DNA of 49,838 nt, from the NCBI GenBank assembly GCA_964512645.1, contig CAZEJS010000023.1, positions 1 to 49,838 of the forward strand, read 5' to 3'. Under the pieces are notes generated by a model. It was not told the DNA's origin. It did not search any database and saw nothing but the letters and a program-made list of their open reading frames with translations. Source of the DNA: CAZEJS01 sp964512645. GTDB lineage: Bacteria; Actinomycetota; Geothermincolia; Fen-727; Anoxymicrobiaceae. The position numbers and the translations under genes are program-made. Below, in pieces: positions 33,174 to 41,573 of this stretch (position 1 is the first letter of the stretch; every line of letters starts with the position of its first letter).

Positions 33174-33366
33174 CGCCGCAGCCGCCGGGCGTCAACGCCG
33201 CAGCCGCCGGGCGNNNNNNNNNNNNNNNNNNNNNNNNNNNNNNNNNNNNNNNNNNNNNNNNNNNNNNNNNNNNNNNNNNNNNNNNNNNNNNNNNNNNNNN
33301 NNNNNNNNNNNNNCGCCGGGCGTCAACGCCGCAGCCGCCGGGCGTCAACGCCGCAGCCGCCGGGCG
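33161..33366. repeat. 22-bp tandem repeat (minisatellite) containing a 100-N assembly gap
   Basis: Perfect copies of a 22-bp unit (CGCCGGGCGTCAACGCCGCAGC) occupy 33161-33213 (two full and one partial) and 33314-33366 (two full and one partial), flanking the gap. Every full unit holds a small inverted repeat GGCG-TCAA-CGCC and, on the minus strand, TTGACG. The true copy number is unknown because the gap size is a placeholder. Units abut without spacers, so this is not a CRISPR array. Confidence 0.9.
33214..33313. other. Assembly gap (100 Ns)
   Basis: Exactly 100 consecutive Ns, the usual placeholder for a scaffold gap of unknown length, with the same repeat on both sides. Confidence 0.98.
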
Positions 33367-33386
33367 CCTGTACCGGCGGAGCGCCG

Positions 33387-35384
33387 ATGTGTAAGAATAA
33401 CCGGGGCTCGCGGGGTGCGGGCGCGGGGTTTGGTCCGGTCGGGAGAGGGCGCTTGAGGTTTGTCAGGAGCTTGAAAGGCAGGCTGGCGATAATCGCGGCC
33501 GTGGCGATCGTTGTCACCGGAACGGTCGTTCTGGTGTTCACTTTCTTCATGGCGCGTTCGGTCATCCGGAGACAGGTCTTCACAACCCTGGAAGGGGTTG
33601 TCTCCGGAGCTAAGAGCCAGGTCGAAACCGCGCTGGCCGTCCCCGCCTCCGTGGCGGAGTCGGTTTCGCGTTCACCTCGTTTCGCCGAACGGCTGTCCGT
33701 CCACCTGTCGGGCCGAAGTGAGGGCGCCGGGTTCCCGGCGTGGGCGACCGCGTTGCTCGAGGGCGCGGTCGGGACGACCCACGATGGGTGGGGAGCACTG
33801 GTCGTTGGTGGTGACGGCGCCGTGATCGCGGAATCCGGCGACGTTGCGGGAGAGGCGGGCCGTCGAGGGGTCGCCGAGCTCGTGGCCGGAGCCGGGGCGG
33901 GCAGGCTGCTGCAGGCGTTCACGCTCGACGGCGACGGCCTGGTCGTCCTCACCGCCGTCCCGGTTGTCCCGGTCGCCGGGGGGGAGAGCGTAGGCTTCGT
34001 GGTCGTCCGTTCTCCGTCAGATGCCATAAGCGACGTCTTGCGCGACACCACCGCGCTCGGTCCCAGCGGGCGACTGCAACTGTCGGACTTCATCGCCGGG
34101 AAAGTCTCGGTGGTCTCCGGTTCGACGGCGCCGGGGGAGGGCGGCCCGGGCGATTCCGGCTCGGGGAGGGTCAGGCTCGCCAGGTGGCCGATAGGAGTGG
34201 ACCTGCCGCCGGTCAGAGCCGCGCGGGGCGAAACGGGCGAGGGGGAGTTCGAGGGCGGCGAAGGCCGGAGTATCGTGGCGTCGTACGACTTCATCCCCGC
34301 CCCGCGGTGGGGCGTAACCGCTTCGGCGGACAGCGAGGAGGCTTTCGCCCCCGTTTACACGCTCCGGAACGTGAGCATCGTGGTGATCGTCGTCCTCTTC
34401 CTGGGGGGCGCCGCGCTCGCTTACATGATCGCACGGAGTATCGCGCGGCCGCTGAAAGACCTCCAGGAAGGTGTGAAAGCATTCGCGTCCGGCGACCTTG
34501 CCACCCGCGTCGCCATCAGTGACGGGCTCGAAGTGACCGCGCTGGCGGAGGAGTTCAACGGCATGGCCGGGCGCCTGAACGATCTGTACGACACCCTCGA
34601 GAGGAAGGTCGAAGAGCGCACACTGGAGCTCAGGCAGGCGAACGAGCGGCTCGAGGAGCTGGACCGGCTGAAGAGCGATTTCGTCTCCGTAGCGTCCCAT
34701 GAGCTGCGCTCGCCGATGGCCTCGATGAAGATGGGGGTCTCGACCGTGCTCCGGGAGATGGTGGGACCGTTGAACGACGACCAGAAGCTGATGCTCGACA
34801 TCGCCGAGAGGAACATCGACCGCCTGACGAAGCTGACGTCGGAGCTGCTCGACCTGACGAAGATGGAGGCGGGACAGCTCGACGTCGACCCGACCGAGTG
34901 TGACGTGCTGGAGATTGCCGCCGAGGTTGTACGGGCCGACGCGCCCGTGGCGGCGGAGAAGGGCATCGGCCTGGAGGCCAGGTGCGCCGGTGGTTCGGCG
35001 GTGGCCTACTGCGACCGGGACCGGATTTACCGGGTCATCCAGAACCTGGTCAGCAACGCGCTGCGCTTCACCGAGGAGGGCGGGGTGGTCGTCCTCGTCG
35101 AGCCTGGAGAGGAACTGGTAAAGGTGGCGGTGACGGACACCGGTGCCGGCATCCCCGCCGAAGCGCTCCAGACGATTTTCGAGAAATGGTCGCAGGCGCA
35201 CTCCGAGACCGTGTCCGAGAAGCGGGGGACGGGGTTGGGGCTTGCGATCGCGAAAGGTATCATAGAGGCCCACGGAGGGGAGATCACCGTCGAGAGCGAA
35301 GTCGGCAGGGGTTCGGGTTTCACGTTTACCCTGCCGGTAAGAGGACCGGATGGCGCAGAAGAAGACGATCCTGATAGTCGATGA
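33387..35384 (+). CDS. Membrane sensor histidine kinase
   Basis: A 665-residue two-component sensor. TM1 is about 33-56 and TM2 about 327-351, enclosing an extracytoplasmic sensor of about 270 residues of dCache-like size. HAMP follows (about 352-405), then HisKA with the phospho-acceptor in VASHELRSPMASMKM (H438), then HATPase_c with NLVSNALRFTEEGG (N box), DTGAGIP (G1) and RGTGLGLAIAKGI (G2). The ATG at 33387 has GGAG 5 nt upstream and starts 20 bp after the repeat array. The response-regulator gene overlaps its last 35 bp, so they act as a pair. The signal is unknown. Confidence 0.92.
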   Translation: MCKNNRGSRGAGAGFGPVGRGRLRFVRSLKGRLAIIAAVAIVVTGTVVLVFTFFMARSVIRRQVFTTLEGVVSGAKSQVETALAVPASVAESVSRSPRFAERLSVHLSGRSEGAGFPAWATALLEGAVGTTHDGWGALVVGGDGAVIAESGDVAGEAGRRGVAELVAGAGAGRLLQAFTLDGDGLVVLTAVPVVPVAGGESVGFVVVRSPSDAISDVLRDTTALGPSGRLQLSDFIAGKVSVVSGSTAPGEGGPGDSGSGRVRLARWPIGVDLPPVRAARGETGEGEFEGGEGRSIVASYDFIPAPRWGVTASADSEEAFAPVYTLRNVSIVVIVVLFLGGAALAYMIARSIARPLKDLQEGVKAFASGDLATRVAISDGLEVTALAEEFNGMAGRLNDLYDTLERKVEERTLELRQANERLEELDRLKSDFVSVASHELRSPMASMKMGVSTVLREMVGPLNDDQKLMLDIAERNIDRLTKLTSELLDLTKMEAGQLDVDPTECDVLEIAAEVVRADAPVAAEKGIGLEARCAGGSAVAYCDRDRIYRVIQNLVSNALRFTEEGGVVVLVEPGEELVKVAVTDTGAGIPAEALQTIFEKWSQAHSETVSEKRGTGLGLAIAKGIIEAHGGEITVESEVGRGSGFTFTLPVRGPDGAEEDDPDSR

Positions 35385-35718
35385 CAACGACGACATAATA
35401 ACCACCTACAGGGTGGTGCTCGACAGGATGGGCTTCGAGGTGGCCGTAGCGCGGAACGGCATCGAATGCCTGGAGATGATCGGCGAGGTCGAGCCCGACC
35501 TGGTGCTGCTCGACGTGCTCCTCCCGGGGCTTTCCGGCAGCGAGGTCTGCAGGTCCATCAAGGACACCGCCAGGACCACGGACATACCGGTAATCGCGAT
35601 AACCGCCAGCGTTTCGGGGGAGACCCGCAAGAGGATGTCGGAGGTCGGGGCCGATGATTTTCTGCTCAAGCCCATAGACGTCTCCGACATCAACCGCGTG
35701 ATCAAGAGGTTTCTCTGA
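35350..35718 (+). CDS. Stand-alone response regulator receiver
   Basis: A 122-residue receiver with no output domain. The acidic pocket D11/D12, the phospho-acceptor D55 in LVLLDVLLPG, T85 in AITAS and K107 in LLKPID are all present. With no DNA-binding or enzymatic part, it must signal by protein interaction, as CheY- or DivK-type regulators do. It starts 35 bp inside the histidine kinase gene, so translation is tightly coupled. The likely kinase is that neighbour; the downstream target is not visible. Confidence 0.93.
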   Translation: MAQKKTILIVDDNDDIITTYRVVLDRMGFEVAVARNGIECLEMIGEVEPDLVLLDVLLPGLSGSEVCRSIKDTARTTDIPVIAITASVSGETRKRMSEVGADDFLLKPIDVSDINRVIKRFL

Positions 35719-35728
35719 TGTTGCGAGG

Positions 35729-35745
35729 CGCCACCGGTGGCGTTT
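35729..35745 (+). terminator. Possible terminator after the two-component operon
   Basis: A perfect 14-bp palindrome CGCCACCGGTGGCG (35729-35742) is followed by TTT, 10 bp after the receiver stop codon. The stem is short and the T-run minimal. Confidence 0.4.
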
Positions 35746-35781
35746 GACCTCCTGCGCCTTCCGCGCCGTTTCACCGGCGGG

Positions 35782-35795
35782 ACGGGCATGCCCGT
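35782..35795. promoter_or_regulatory. Palindrome, possible operator
   Basis: ACGGGCATGCCCGT is a perfect 14-bp palindrome about 43 bp upstream of the MBL-fold gene start. No T-run follows it, so an operator is more likely than a terminator. Confidence 0.3.
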
Positions 35796-35837
35796 TGATG
35801 GTGCGACTGCGACCCCGCCTGGAGGCGGAAAAACGAA

Positions 35838-36716
35838 ATGACAACTGGTGAGATACACTTCATCGCCGGGGAGCACGGCGGGCGTTTTCCCGACGGCAAC
35901 TGCCTTTTCGTCGACGACGAACTGCCCATCGTCGTTGACCCCGCCACCCGGCGCTCGGACCTCGAGAACATTCACGCCCGGAAGAAGGTGCGGCTCGTGG
36001 TCAACACCCACTACCACGTGGACCATATAAGGTACAACGTGGTCTTCGACGGCGCCGACCTCGCGGCCCACGCGGCGGACGCCCCGGCCATAGAGTCCAT
36101 CGACGGGATGGTGCGGATGGTAGGCGTCGAGGACAAGCCGTGGCTCGGCCTGTGGAAGAGCGTGATGCAGAACGACTGGGGATACCACGGCTGCGAGGTT
36201 ACCAGGCCGGTCGAGGACGGAGAGGAAATCATTCTCGGCGCGAACACGCTGCGGTTCGTGCACGCGCCCGGGCATACCCCAGGCAACATGTGCCTCCATT
36301 TCCTGGAGAAGGAGGCGGTTTACCTGGCCGACATCGACCTCACCGCCTTCGGTCCCTGGTACGGCAACAGGTACTCCGACATAGACGCGTTCCTCCGTTC
36401 CATCGAGCGGGTGAAATCGATAAGCGCCCGGACGTGGTACACGGCGCACGGAGACGGGGTCATCGAGGGCGACATTACCGACAGGCTCGACGCCTTCGCC
36501 GCGGTCATCGGCGTTCGCGACGCCAGGATACTGGAGTTCATCTCACGGCCCCGCCGGTTCGCCGACATCGTCGCTGCGGCGCTGGTGTACGGGAAGCGGT
36601 GGGACCCCGCCGAGATGTTCGAGTACTTCGAGGGCACGATGCTCGAGAAGCATCTCTCCCGCATGGAGTCTGACGGTCGTGCCCGCCGCGAGGGAGACCT
36701 CTGGACGGCGGTCTGA
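35838..36716 (+). CDS. MBL-fold metallo-hydrolase
   Basis: A 292-residue metallo-beta-lactamase fold protein. NTHYHVDHIRY gives the HxHxDH motif, FVHAPGHTPGNMC the next histidine, LADIDLTAFGPWY the bridging Asp, and YTAHGDGV the last histidine. The C-terminal extension (about 210-292) is helical and resembles the winged-helix or dimerisation tail of some MBL proteins. The ATG at 35838 follows GGAGG by 12 nt, rather far. It is convergent with a second MBL gene of a different subgroup. Substrate unknown. Confidence 0.87.
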   Translation: MTTGEIHFIAGEHGGRFPDGNCLFVDDELPIVVDPATRRSDLENIHARKKVRLVVNTHYHVDHIRYNVVFDGADLAAHAADAPAIESIDGMVRMVGVEDKPWLGLWKSVMQNDWGYHGCEVTRPVEDGEEIILGANTLRFVHAPGHTPGNMCLHFLEKEAVYLADIDLTAFGPWYGNRYSDIDAFLRSIERVKSISARTWYTAHGDGVIEGDITDRLDAFAAVIGVRDARILEFISRPRRFADIVAAALVYGKRWDPAEMFEYFEGTMLEKHLSRMESDGRARREGDLWTAV

Positions 36717-36738
36717 GGGATCCCCCGTCCTCTCAGGC

Positions 36739-37545
36739 TCACCCGTCGAGCAGAACGGAAACGTCGAACTCCCTGTTTATCTCGGGCCGGTGGCATTTGG
36801 TCCCCGGCGAGAGCCGGGCCACCATCGCTTCGAAGGGCATGAGCTCGACCCACTGGCTAACCGGCGGGAAGAAGTCGTCGAAATGCTGGGGCACCACCGC
36901 GCGGGGGCCCACGGCGGCGGTCACGCGCGCCGCCATCGAGCAGATATGAGTATGTCCCTGGAGGGCCGGCAGCAGGACGTCCGCCCCCTTGAGCCCGTAC
37001 CGGCCTGCCTCCTCGGGCACAATGCCCAGGCTTCCCATGTGCACGATGCTGGCCCCCCCGGTGTCGAACCTGAACACCAGCACCGGCCCTGCGGGCTTGC
37101 CGCTGACTTCCCCCAGGAGCCCGACGTTCCTCAGCCGCAGGACCCTCGGCGCGGTCCTCAGTATGAGGGCGCGGTCGAACCTGATGTGGCTGGTCGGGAA
37201 GACGCTCACCCGCAGGGGCCCCAGGTCCAGCTCCTTTCCGCCGTCCACCACGGTCACCAGGGACGCGGGAACGCCCAGGCGCAGGAGCGTGTCGCGCGCC
37301 ACGCCGCTGCAGAAGACCCTGGCCCCCGAGACGGCCACTATCGAGGGGACGTCCGCGATGTGGTCGAAGTGCCCGTGGCTGACGAAGATGCGGTCGGCGT
37401 CGGCCATGTCGGCGGCCTCCAGGGGCTGCGCCGGACGGGCCTTCGCTGACCTGCCCGAGAGGAACGGGTCGACCAGGGAAACCCCGCTCTCGTCGCGTAT
37501 CCGGAAGCCGGCCGTTCCCAGCCAGGTCAGTTTAGCAGCGGACAA
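36739..37545 (-). CDS. MBL-fold metal-dependent hydrolase (UPF0173/L-ascorbate lactonase-like)
   Basis: A 268-residue protein of the metallo-hydrolase group that starts with a short strand LTWLGTAGFRI, as in UPF0173 and UlaG-like proteins. The metal motif is FVSHGHFDHIAD; FPTSHIRFD and VVPQHFDDFF supply further histidines. I start it at TTG 37545 with GGGAGG 8 nt upstream; the longer ATG frame would run over the promoter palindrome. Divergent from the Nfu gene. Substrate unknown. Confidence 0.82.
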   Translation of the reverse strand: MSAAKLTWLGTAGFRIRDESGVSLVDPFLSGRSAKARPAQPLEAADMADADRIFVSHGHFDHIADVPSIVAVSGARVFCSGVARDTLLRLGVPASLVTVVDGGKELDLGPLRVSVFPTSHIRFDRALILRTAPRVLRLRNVGLLGEVSGKPAGPVLVFRFDTGGASIVHMGSLGIVPEEAGRYGLKGADVLLPALQGHTHICSMAARVTAAVGPRAVVPQHFDDFFPPVSQWVELMPFEAMVARLSPGTKCHRPEINREFDVSVLLDG

Positions 37546-37573
37546 TGTGGACACCTCCCTTGTCGGCGGTACG

Positions 37574-37624
37574 ACCATACCCCAGGTCATGACATTTGTC
37601 ATTTCCCCGCTGGTGCGCTACGGT
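37574..37624. promoter_or_regulatory. Divergent promoters sharing an inverted repeat
   Basis: ATGACA-TT-TGTCAT (37589-37602) lies between the divergent MBL and Nfu genes. Rightward, TTGTCA (37596-37601) is 17 bp from TACGGT (37619-37624); leftward, ATGACA (37602-37597) is 17 bp from TATGGT (37579-37574). A regulator binding the inverted repeat would cover both -35 boxes. Confidence 0.45.
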
Positions 37625-37663
37625 TACGATGCTCGAGACGATATTCACCGCAGGGGGGTTGAT

Positions 37664-37885
37664 ATGACGAAAGAACAGGTCGAGGACGTCCTGGCGAAAG
37701 TGAGGCCGATGCTTCAGAGGGACGGCGGAGACGTGGAACTGGTCGAGGTCGAGGACGGCGTCGTCAAAGTGAGGCTGATGGGCGCCTGCGGGGGCTGTCC
37801 TATGGCCACCATGACCCTCAAGAGGGGCATCGAAGCCAAGCTGAAGGAAGAGCTCCCTGAGGTCAAGGAAGTCGTATCGGTTTGA
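37664..37885 (+). CDS. Nfu/NifU C-terminal-domain Fe-S scaffold
   Basis: A 73-residue protein consisting of the NifU-like C-terminal domain alone. The hallmark GACGGCPMATMTLKRGIE holds the CxxC pair that bridges a [4Fe-4S] cluster between two subunits for transfer to apo-proteins. The N-terminus has the family pattern VRPMLQRDGGDVELVEVEDG. The ATG at 37664 has GGGGGG 5 nt upstream, and a strong terminator follows. It lies directly before the Fe-S-dependent dehydratase operon, whose enzymes it could help mature; this is inference. Confidence 0.93.
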   Translation: MTKEQVEDVLAKVRPMLQRDGGDVELVEVEDGVVKVRLMGACGGCPMATMTLKRGIEAKLKEELPEVKEVVSV

Positions 37886-37902
37886 GCTGCCGGCAAGTCC
37901 AG

Positions 37903-37932
37903 AAGGGTGGCACCACGTGCCACCCTTTTTTT
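37903..37932 (+). terminator. Intrinsic terminator of the Nfu gene
   Basis: GGGTGGCAC (37905-37913) and GTGCCACCC (37917-37925) form a perfect 9-bp stem, extended by AA/TT, with a 3-nt loop and a seven-T tail (37926-37932). This is the clearest terminator in the window. Confidence 0.93.
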
Positions 37933-37991
37933 ATGATAGAGACCGTTACCTCCGCGCGCCGGCCGCCGGGCGCGGATTTCGAGGAGCAGTG

Positions 37992-38771
37992 ATGGCAGTA
38001 GCCGGCGTCGACATAGGTTCGCTGACCGCGAAAGCGGTGGTACTTTCCAACGGCGAGATAACCGGGCACTCGCTGGTGCTCACGCGGCACAACAGCAGGC
38101 TGGCCGGCCAGAGCGCGTTCGACGAGGCGCTCGCCGCCGCGGGCATTGCCGCCTCCGAGCTCTCGCTGGTCGTCGCCACCGGCTACGGGCGGCTCGCCGC
38201 GGATTTCGCGCGGGAGAAAGTCACCGAGATAACCTGCCACGCGCGCGGGGCGTCTTCCGTCTGTCCCGAGGCGCGCACCGTCATCGACCTCGGTGGCCAG
38301 GACTCCAAGGCGATCGCGATCGACGGCTCGGGCAAAGTGGCCGATTTCGTGATGAACGACAAGTGCTCGGCGGGCACCGGCCGCTTCCTGGAGGTGATGG
38401 CCCACGCGCTCGACATCGAGCTCGACGAGCTGGGCCCGATCTCGCTGGAGTCCACCTCCCCGGCGTCGATAAGCAGCGTCTGCACCGTTTTCGCCGAGAG
38501 CGAAGTGGTGTCGCGCGTCGCGGAGGGAGTGAGCAAAGTCGATATCGTGGCCGGAATCCACCAGGCCATCGCCTCGAGGATATACGCGATGGTCGTACGG
38601 ATCCCGGTGAAAGAGAGAATAGCCATGACCGGCGGCGTGGCGCGCAACGAGGGAGTCGTCCGCGCGCTGGAGCGGCGGTTCGACACCACGATCGTCGTTC
38701 CCGACATGCCCCAGCACATGGGCGCGCTCGGCGCGGCCCTGATAGCCCGGGAGCGGGCCGCCCGCCGGTGA
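37992..38771 (+). CDS. ATP-dependent activator of 2-hydroxyacyl-CoA dehydratase / benzoyl-CoA reductase (BadF/BcrA/HgdC family)
   Basis: A 259-residue ASKHA-fold ATPase. The phosphate-1 loop VDIGSLTAKAV, DLGGQDSKAI and MTGGVARNEGV define the nucleotide site. Two cysteines in NDKCSAGTGRFLE and SSVCTVFAE are those that bridge one [4Fe-4S] cluster between two subunits. In characterised relatives it uses ATP to inject one high-energy electron into the dehydratase. Only one activator gene is present, as for homodimeric HgdC/FldI, rather than the BcrA plus BcrD pair. The ATG at 37992 has GAGGAG about 6 nt upstream. First gene of a five-gene operon. Confidence 0.93.
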   Translation: MAVAGVDIGSLTAKAVVLSNGEITGHSLVLTRHNSRLAGQSAFDEALAAAGIAASELSLVVATGYGRLAADFAREKVTEITCHARGASSVCPEARTVIDLGGQDSKAIAIDGSGKVADFVMNDKCSAGTGRFLEVMAHALDIELDELGPISLESTSPASISSVCTVFAESEVVSRVAEGVSKVDIVAGIHQAIASRIYAMVVRIPVKERIAMTGGVARNEGVVRALERRFDTTIVVPDMPQHMGALGAALIARERAARR

Positions 38772-38781
38772 CGGAGAGACA

Positions 38782-40365
38782 ATGGAGAAACCCTGGCTGT
38801 CCGCATACGACCCCGGGGTTCCGGCTTCGATAGCCTACCCGGAAGTCCCCGTGCACGAGCCGATGCTCGCCTCGGCCGCGCGCGACCCGTCCTCCGTGGC
38901 CCTCGCGGGCGGCGGCGGCCCCGTGACCTACGGGGAGCTGGCTTCGCGGGCCGTGGCGCTCTCCCGCTCGCTGAACGGTCTTGGCGTCACCCGCGGCGCC
39001 AGGGTGGGCATCGTCCTTCCCAACATCCCCGAGATGGCCGTCAGCTATTACGCGATATCGATGACCGGCGCGACGGCGGTCATGTTGAGCCCGCGCCTTG
39101 TCGCCCGGGAGTTCGACCAGATGGCCGCCGACGCCGGCCTGGAATTTCTCATCTGTTTCGGCGAGTTCTACCGGCTCATGGCGGAAACGGAGGCGTTGCG
39201 CCGGCTCGATCGGGTGGTCGTGGTCGGCACGGGGGGCGCCGCGGGGCCGGGCGGAGGAGCCGCGCTGGAGTTCGACTCGCTCGTCGGAGAGGGAGGTCCC
39301 CCGTTCGAGGCCCCGGCGATAGACCCCCGGGATGACGTGGCGGTCCTCATCTACACCGGCGGGACCACCGGTATCCCCAAGGCGGTTATGCTCACACACT
39401 ACGCGCTGGTTGCGAACGCGATGCAGCTCGGCGCGTGGGTGGACCTGCACCCGGGTTGCCCGGCGATCTGCGCGCTCCCGCTGTTCCACTCCTACGGCAT
39501 GAGCACCGGGATGAACGCCCCCCTGTTCCACGGGGCCACGTCCGTGCTGGTCAGCGGCGAGGAGGCGGGCGAGCTCGTGGAGAGCATCGAGCGCCACCGG
39601 GTGAAGCTGCTGGTCGGGGTGCCGTCAACGGTGGAAGACCTGGTGGACTATCCGGGAATAGAGGACGCCGACCTTTCTTCGCTGGAATACGTCTTCGTGG
39701 GGGCCGCCCCGCTCCCCGGGAAAGTCCGCAAGAGGTTCAACCGCATCAGCCCTGCTCGCCTCCTGGAGGGGTACGGGCTCACCGAGGCGGTGACCGCCCA
39801 GGCCGCCAACCCCCGGCTGGGGGCCGGCAAGCCCGGGTCGATCGGTCTTCCGTTCCCGGACGTGGAGTTCCGGGTGGTCGACCTGGAGACGGGGACGCGC
39901 GACCTCGGCCCCGAGAAGGCCGGCGAGCTCCTCCTCAGCAGCCCCTGCGTGATGAAGGGCTACCACCGCCGCCCCGTCGAGACCGCAAAGGTTCTTCGAG
40001 AGGGGTGGCTGGCCACCGGGGACGTGGCCTGGGTGGACCGCGACGGGTACTTCTACGTGATCGACAGGAAGAAAGACATGGTGACCTCCGGGGTGTTCAA
40101 GGCCTACCCGGCCGAGGTGGAGGCGGTCATCAACGCGCACGAGAAAGTGCGGGAGTCGGCGGTGCTCGGCCTCTTCGACGACTTCCGGGGCCACAGTCTG
40201 AAGGCCCTGGTGGTACTCGAGGAGCCCGGTTCGATGACGGAGCGGGAGCTGCTGGATTACCTGGAGGCGAACCTCTCGCGGCACAAGGTGCCCCGGGTGG
40301 TGGAATTCCTGGACCGGTTGCCGAAGAGCGACCTGGGTAAGATACTACGGACAGAGCTGGAGTGA
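38782..40365 (+). CDS. AMP-forming acyl-CoA ligase of the dehydratase operon
   Basis: A 527-residue ANL-family CoA ligase. IYTGGTTGIPKAVMLTH is the ATP motif, GYGLTE the A5-type motif, GWLATGDVAWVDRDGYF the hinge region, and PKSDLGKILR the catalytic-lysine end. It should convert the pathway's acid to the CoA thioester used by the dehydratase subunits. The ATG at 38782 has GGAG 5 nt upstream and lies 10 bp after the activator gene, so cotranscription is clear. It is only distantly similar by eye to the ligase at 18797. The acid (aromatic, branched or 2-hydroxy) cannot be read from sequence. Confidence 0.9.
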   Translation: MEKPWLSAYDPGVPASIAYPEVPVHEPMLASAARDPSSVALAGGGGPVTYGELASRAVALSRSLNGLGVTRGARVGIVLPNIPEMAVSYYAISMTGATAVMLSPRLVAREFDQMAADAGLEFLICFGEFYRLMAETEALRRLDRVVVVGTGGAAGPGGGAALEFDSLVGEGGPPFEAPAIDPRDDVAVLIYTGGTTGIPKAVMLTHYALVANAMQLGAWVDLHPGCPAICALPLFHSYGMSTGMNAPLFHGATSVLVSGEEAGELVESIERHRVKLLVGVPSTVEDLVDYPGIEDADLSSLEYVFVGAAPLPGKVRKRFNRISPARLLEGYGLTEAVTAQAANPRLGAGKPGSIGLPFPDVEFRVVDLETGTRDLGPEKAGELLLSSPCVMKGYHRRPVETAKVLREGWLATGDVAWVDRDGYFYVIDRKKDMVTSGVFKAYPAEVEAVINAHEKVRESAVLGLFDDFRGHSLKALVVLEEPGSMTERELLDYLEANLSRHKVPRVVEFLDRLPKSDLGKILRTELE

Positions 40366-40413
40366 CGCGGGAGCCCGCGGCGGGCGCCCTTGCGGAAATA
40401 CGGGAGGAAAACA

Positions 40414-41559
40414 ATGGCCGGCGAAGCCTTGCGGGAACTGATGGAACTGCGGGAGGACCCTTACTCGCGGGCCCGGGCGTGGAAGGAGAGGACGGGGGGC
40501 ATGGCCCTGGGGTTCTTCTGCTGCTCGGCCCCGGAGGAGTTCGTCCACGCCGCGGGGGCCCTGCCGGTGAGGATAACCGGCGAGAACAGGGGCGTCACCA
40601 GGAGCCCGGCGCACCTGCAGTCGTACTGCTGTTCCCTTGCCCGGACCGGGCTGGACATGGCCCTGGACGGGAGCCTTTCGTTCCTGGACGGGACCGTTTT
40701 CCTGCACACCTGCGACACCATGCAGCGCCTGTCGGACATCTGGAGGCTCAACGCCGGCTTCGTGGTGCACGCCGACGTAGTCCTCCCGGTGCGCTTCGAG
40801 TCGGAGTCCGCCTGGACGTACATGACCGCCGAGCTGGAAGCGTTCAAGGAGAAGTTGGAAGGGCTCCTCGGTCCTATCGACGACGAAAGGATTGCCGGCA
40901 GCATCAAGACGTACAACCGCAACAGGGAGTTGCTGGGGCGGATATACGCGATGCGCCGGGCGGACCCATCGGTGCTCCGATACGAGGAGGCGCTCTGGCT
41001 GGTGACCTCCAGCGCGCTGGTTGAGAAGTCGGAGCACAACAAGCTGCTGGAAGCCGTCGTGGGGGACCTGGAGGAGAGCGGCGCCGCCGCCGCGGAAGGG
41101 GACGCCGGCGCGGAAGAGCCGGTGGGCCTTCTGGGAATCGGCTCGGTGATGGACCAGTGGGAGTTCCTGGAGATGGTCCGGGAGGCCGGCGCCACTTTCG
41201 TGGACGACGATTTCTGCAACGGCCACCGCTACTTAGAGACGATGACCCCGGAGGACCTGCCGCCGGTGGAGGCGGTTGCCCGCAGGCTCTGGGACCGCTC
41301 CGCCTGCCCGTGCAAGCACGTCCCGTCGCGGAGCCGGGCCGGCTGCATCGTGAATCGCGCGAAGGAGTCGGGAGCCCGGGGGGCGGTCTTCTTCCAGTTC
41401 AAGTTCTGCGAGCCCCACGCCTTCGATTACCCCCACGTGAAGAAGGCGCTCGACGACGCGGGGATACCGTCGTTGAACCTCGAGTTCGAGCAGGGTTCGG
41501 TGTCCATCGGTCAGATGAGGACGCGCGTTGAAGCGCTCGTCGAGACGATAAGAGGATAG
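40414..41559 (+). CDS. 2-hydroxyacyl-CoA dehydratase / benzoyl-CoA reductase-type subunit (BcrC/HgdB-like)
   Basis: A 381-residue Fe-S subunit. Family features are FFCCSAPEEFVHAAGALPVR near the N-terminus, YCCSLARTG, FLHTCDTMQRLSDIW, and near the C-terminus VFFQFKFCEPHAFDYPHVKK, the BcrC-type signature with a cluster cysteine. It should hold a [4Fe-4S] (or double-cubane) cluster that takes the activated electron and reduces the CoA-ester substrate. The ATG at 40414 has GGGAGG 6 nt upstream. It lies between the CoA ligase and the second subunit. Dehydratase and reductase functions cannot be told apart by eye. Confidence 0.9.
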   Translation: MAGEALRELMELREDPYSRARAWKERTGGMALGFFCCSAPEEFVHAAGALPVRITGENRGVTRSPAHLQSYCCSLARTGLDMALDGSLSFLDGTVFLHTCDTMQRLSDIWRLNAGFVVHADVVLPVRFESESAWTYMTAELEAFKEKLEGLLGPIDDERIAGSIKTYNRNRELLGRIYAMRRADPSVLRYEEALWLVTSSALVEKSEHNKLLEAVVGDLEESGAAAAEGDAGAEEPVGLLGIGSVMDQWEFLEMVREAGATFVDDDFCNGHRYLETMTPEDLPPVEAVARRLWDRSACPCKHVPSRSRAGCIVNRAKESGARGAVFFQFKFCEPHAFDYPHVKKALDDAGIPSLNLEFEQGSVSIGQMRTRVEALVETIRG

Positions 41560-41573
41560 AGGGAGGCGCCACG

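Noticed and set aside
33161..33366. CRISPR array
   Set aside because: The 22-bp units abut directly with no unique spacers and no cas genes are present; it is a tandem repeat.
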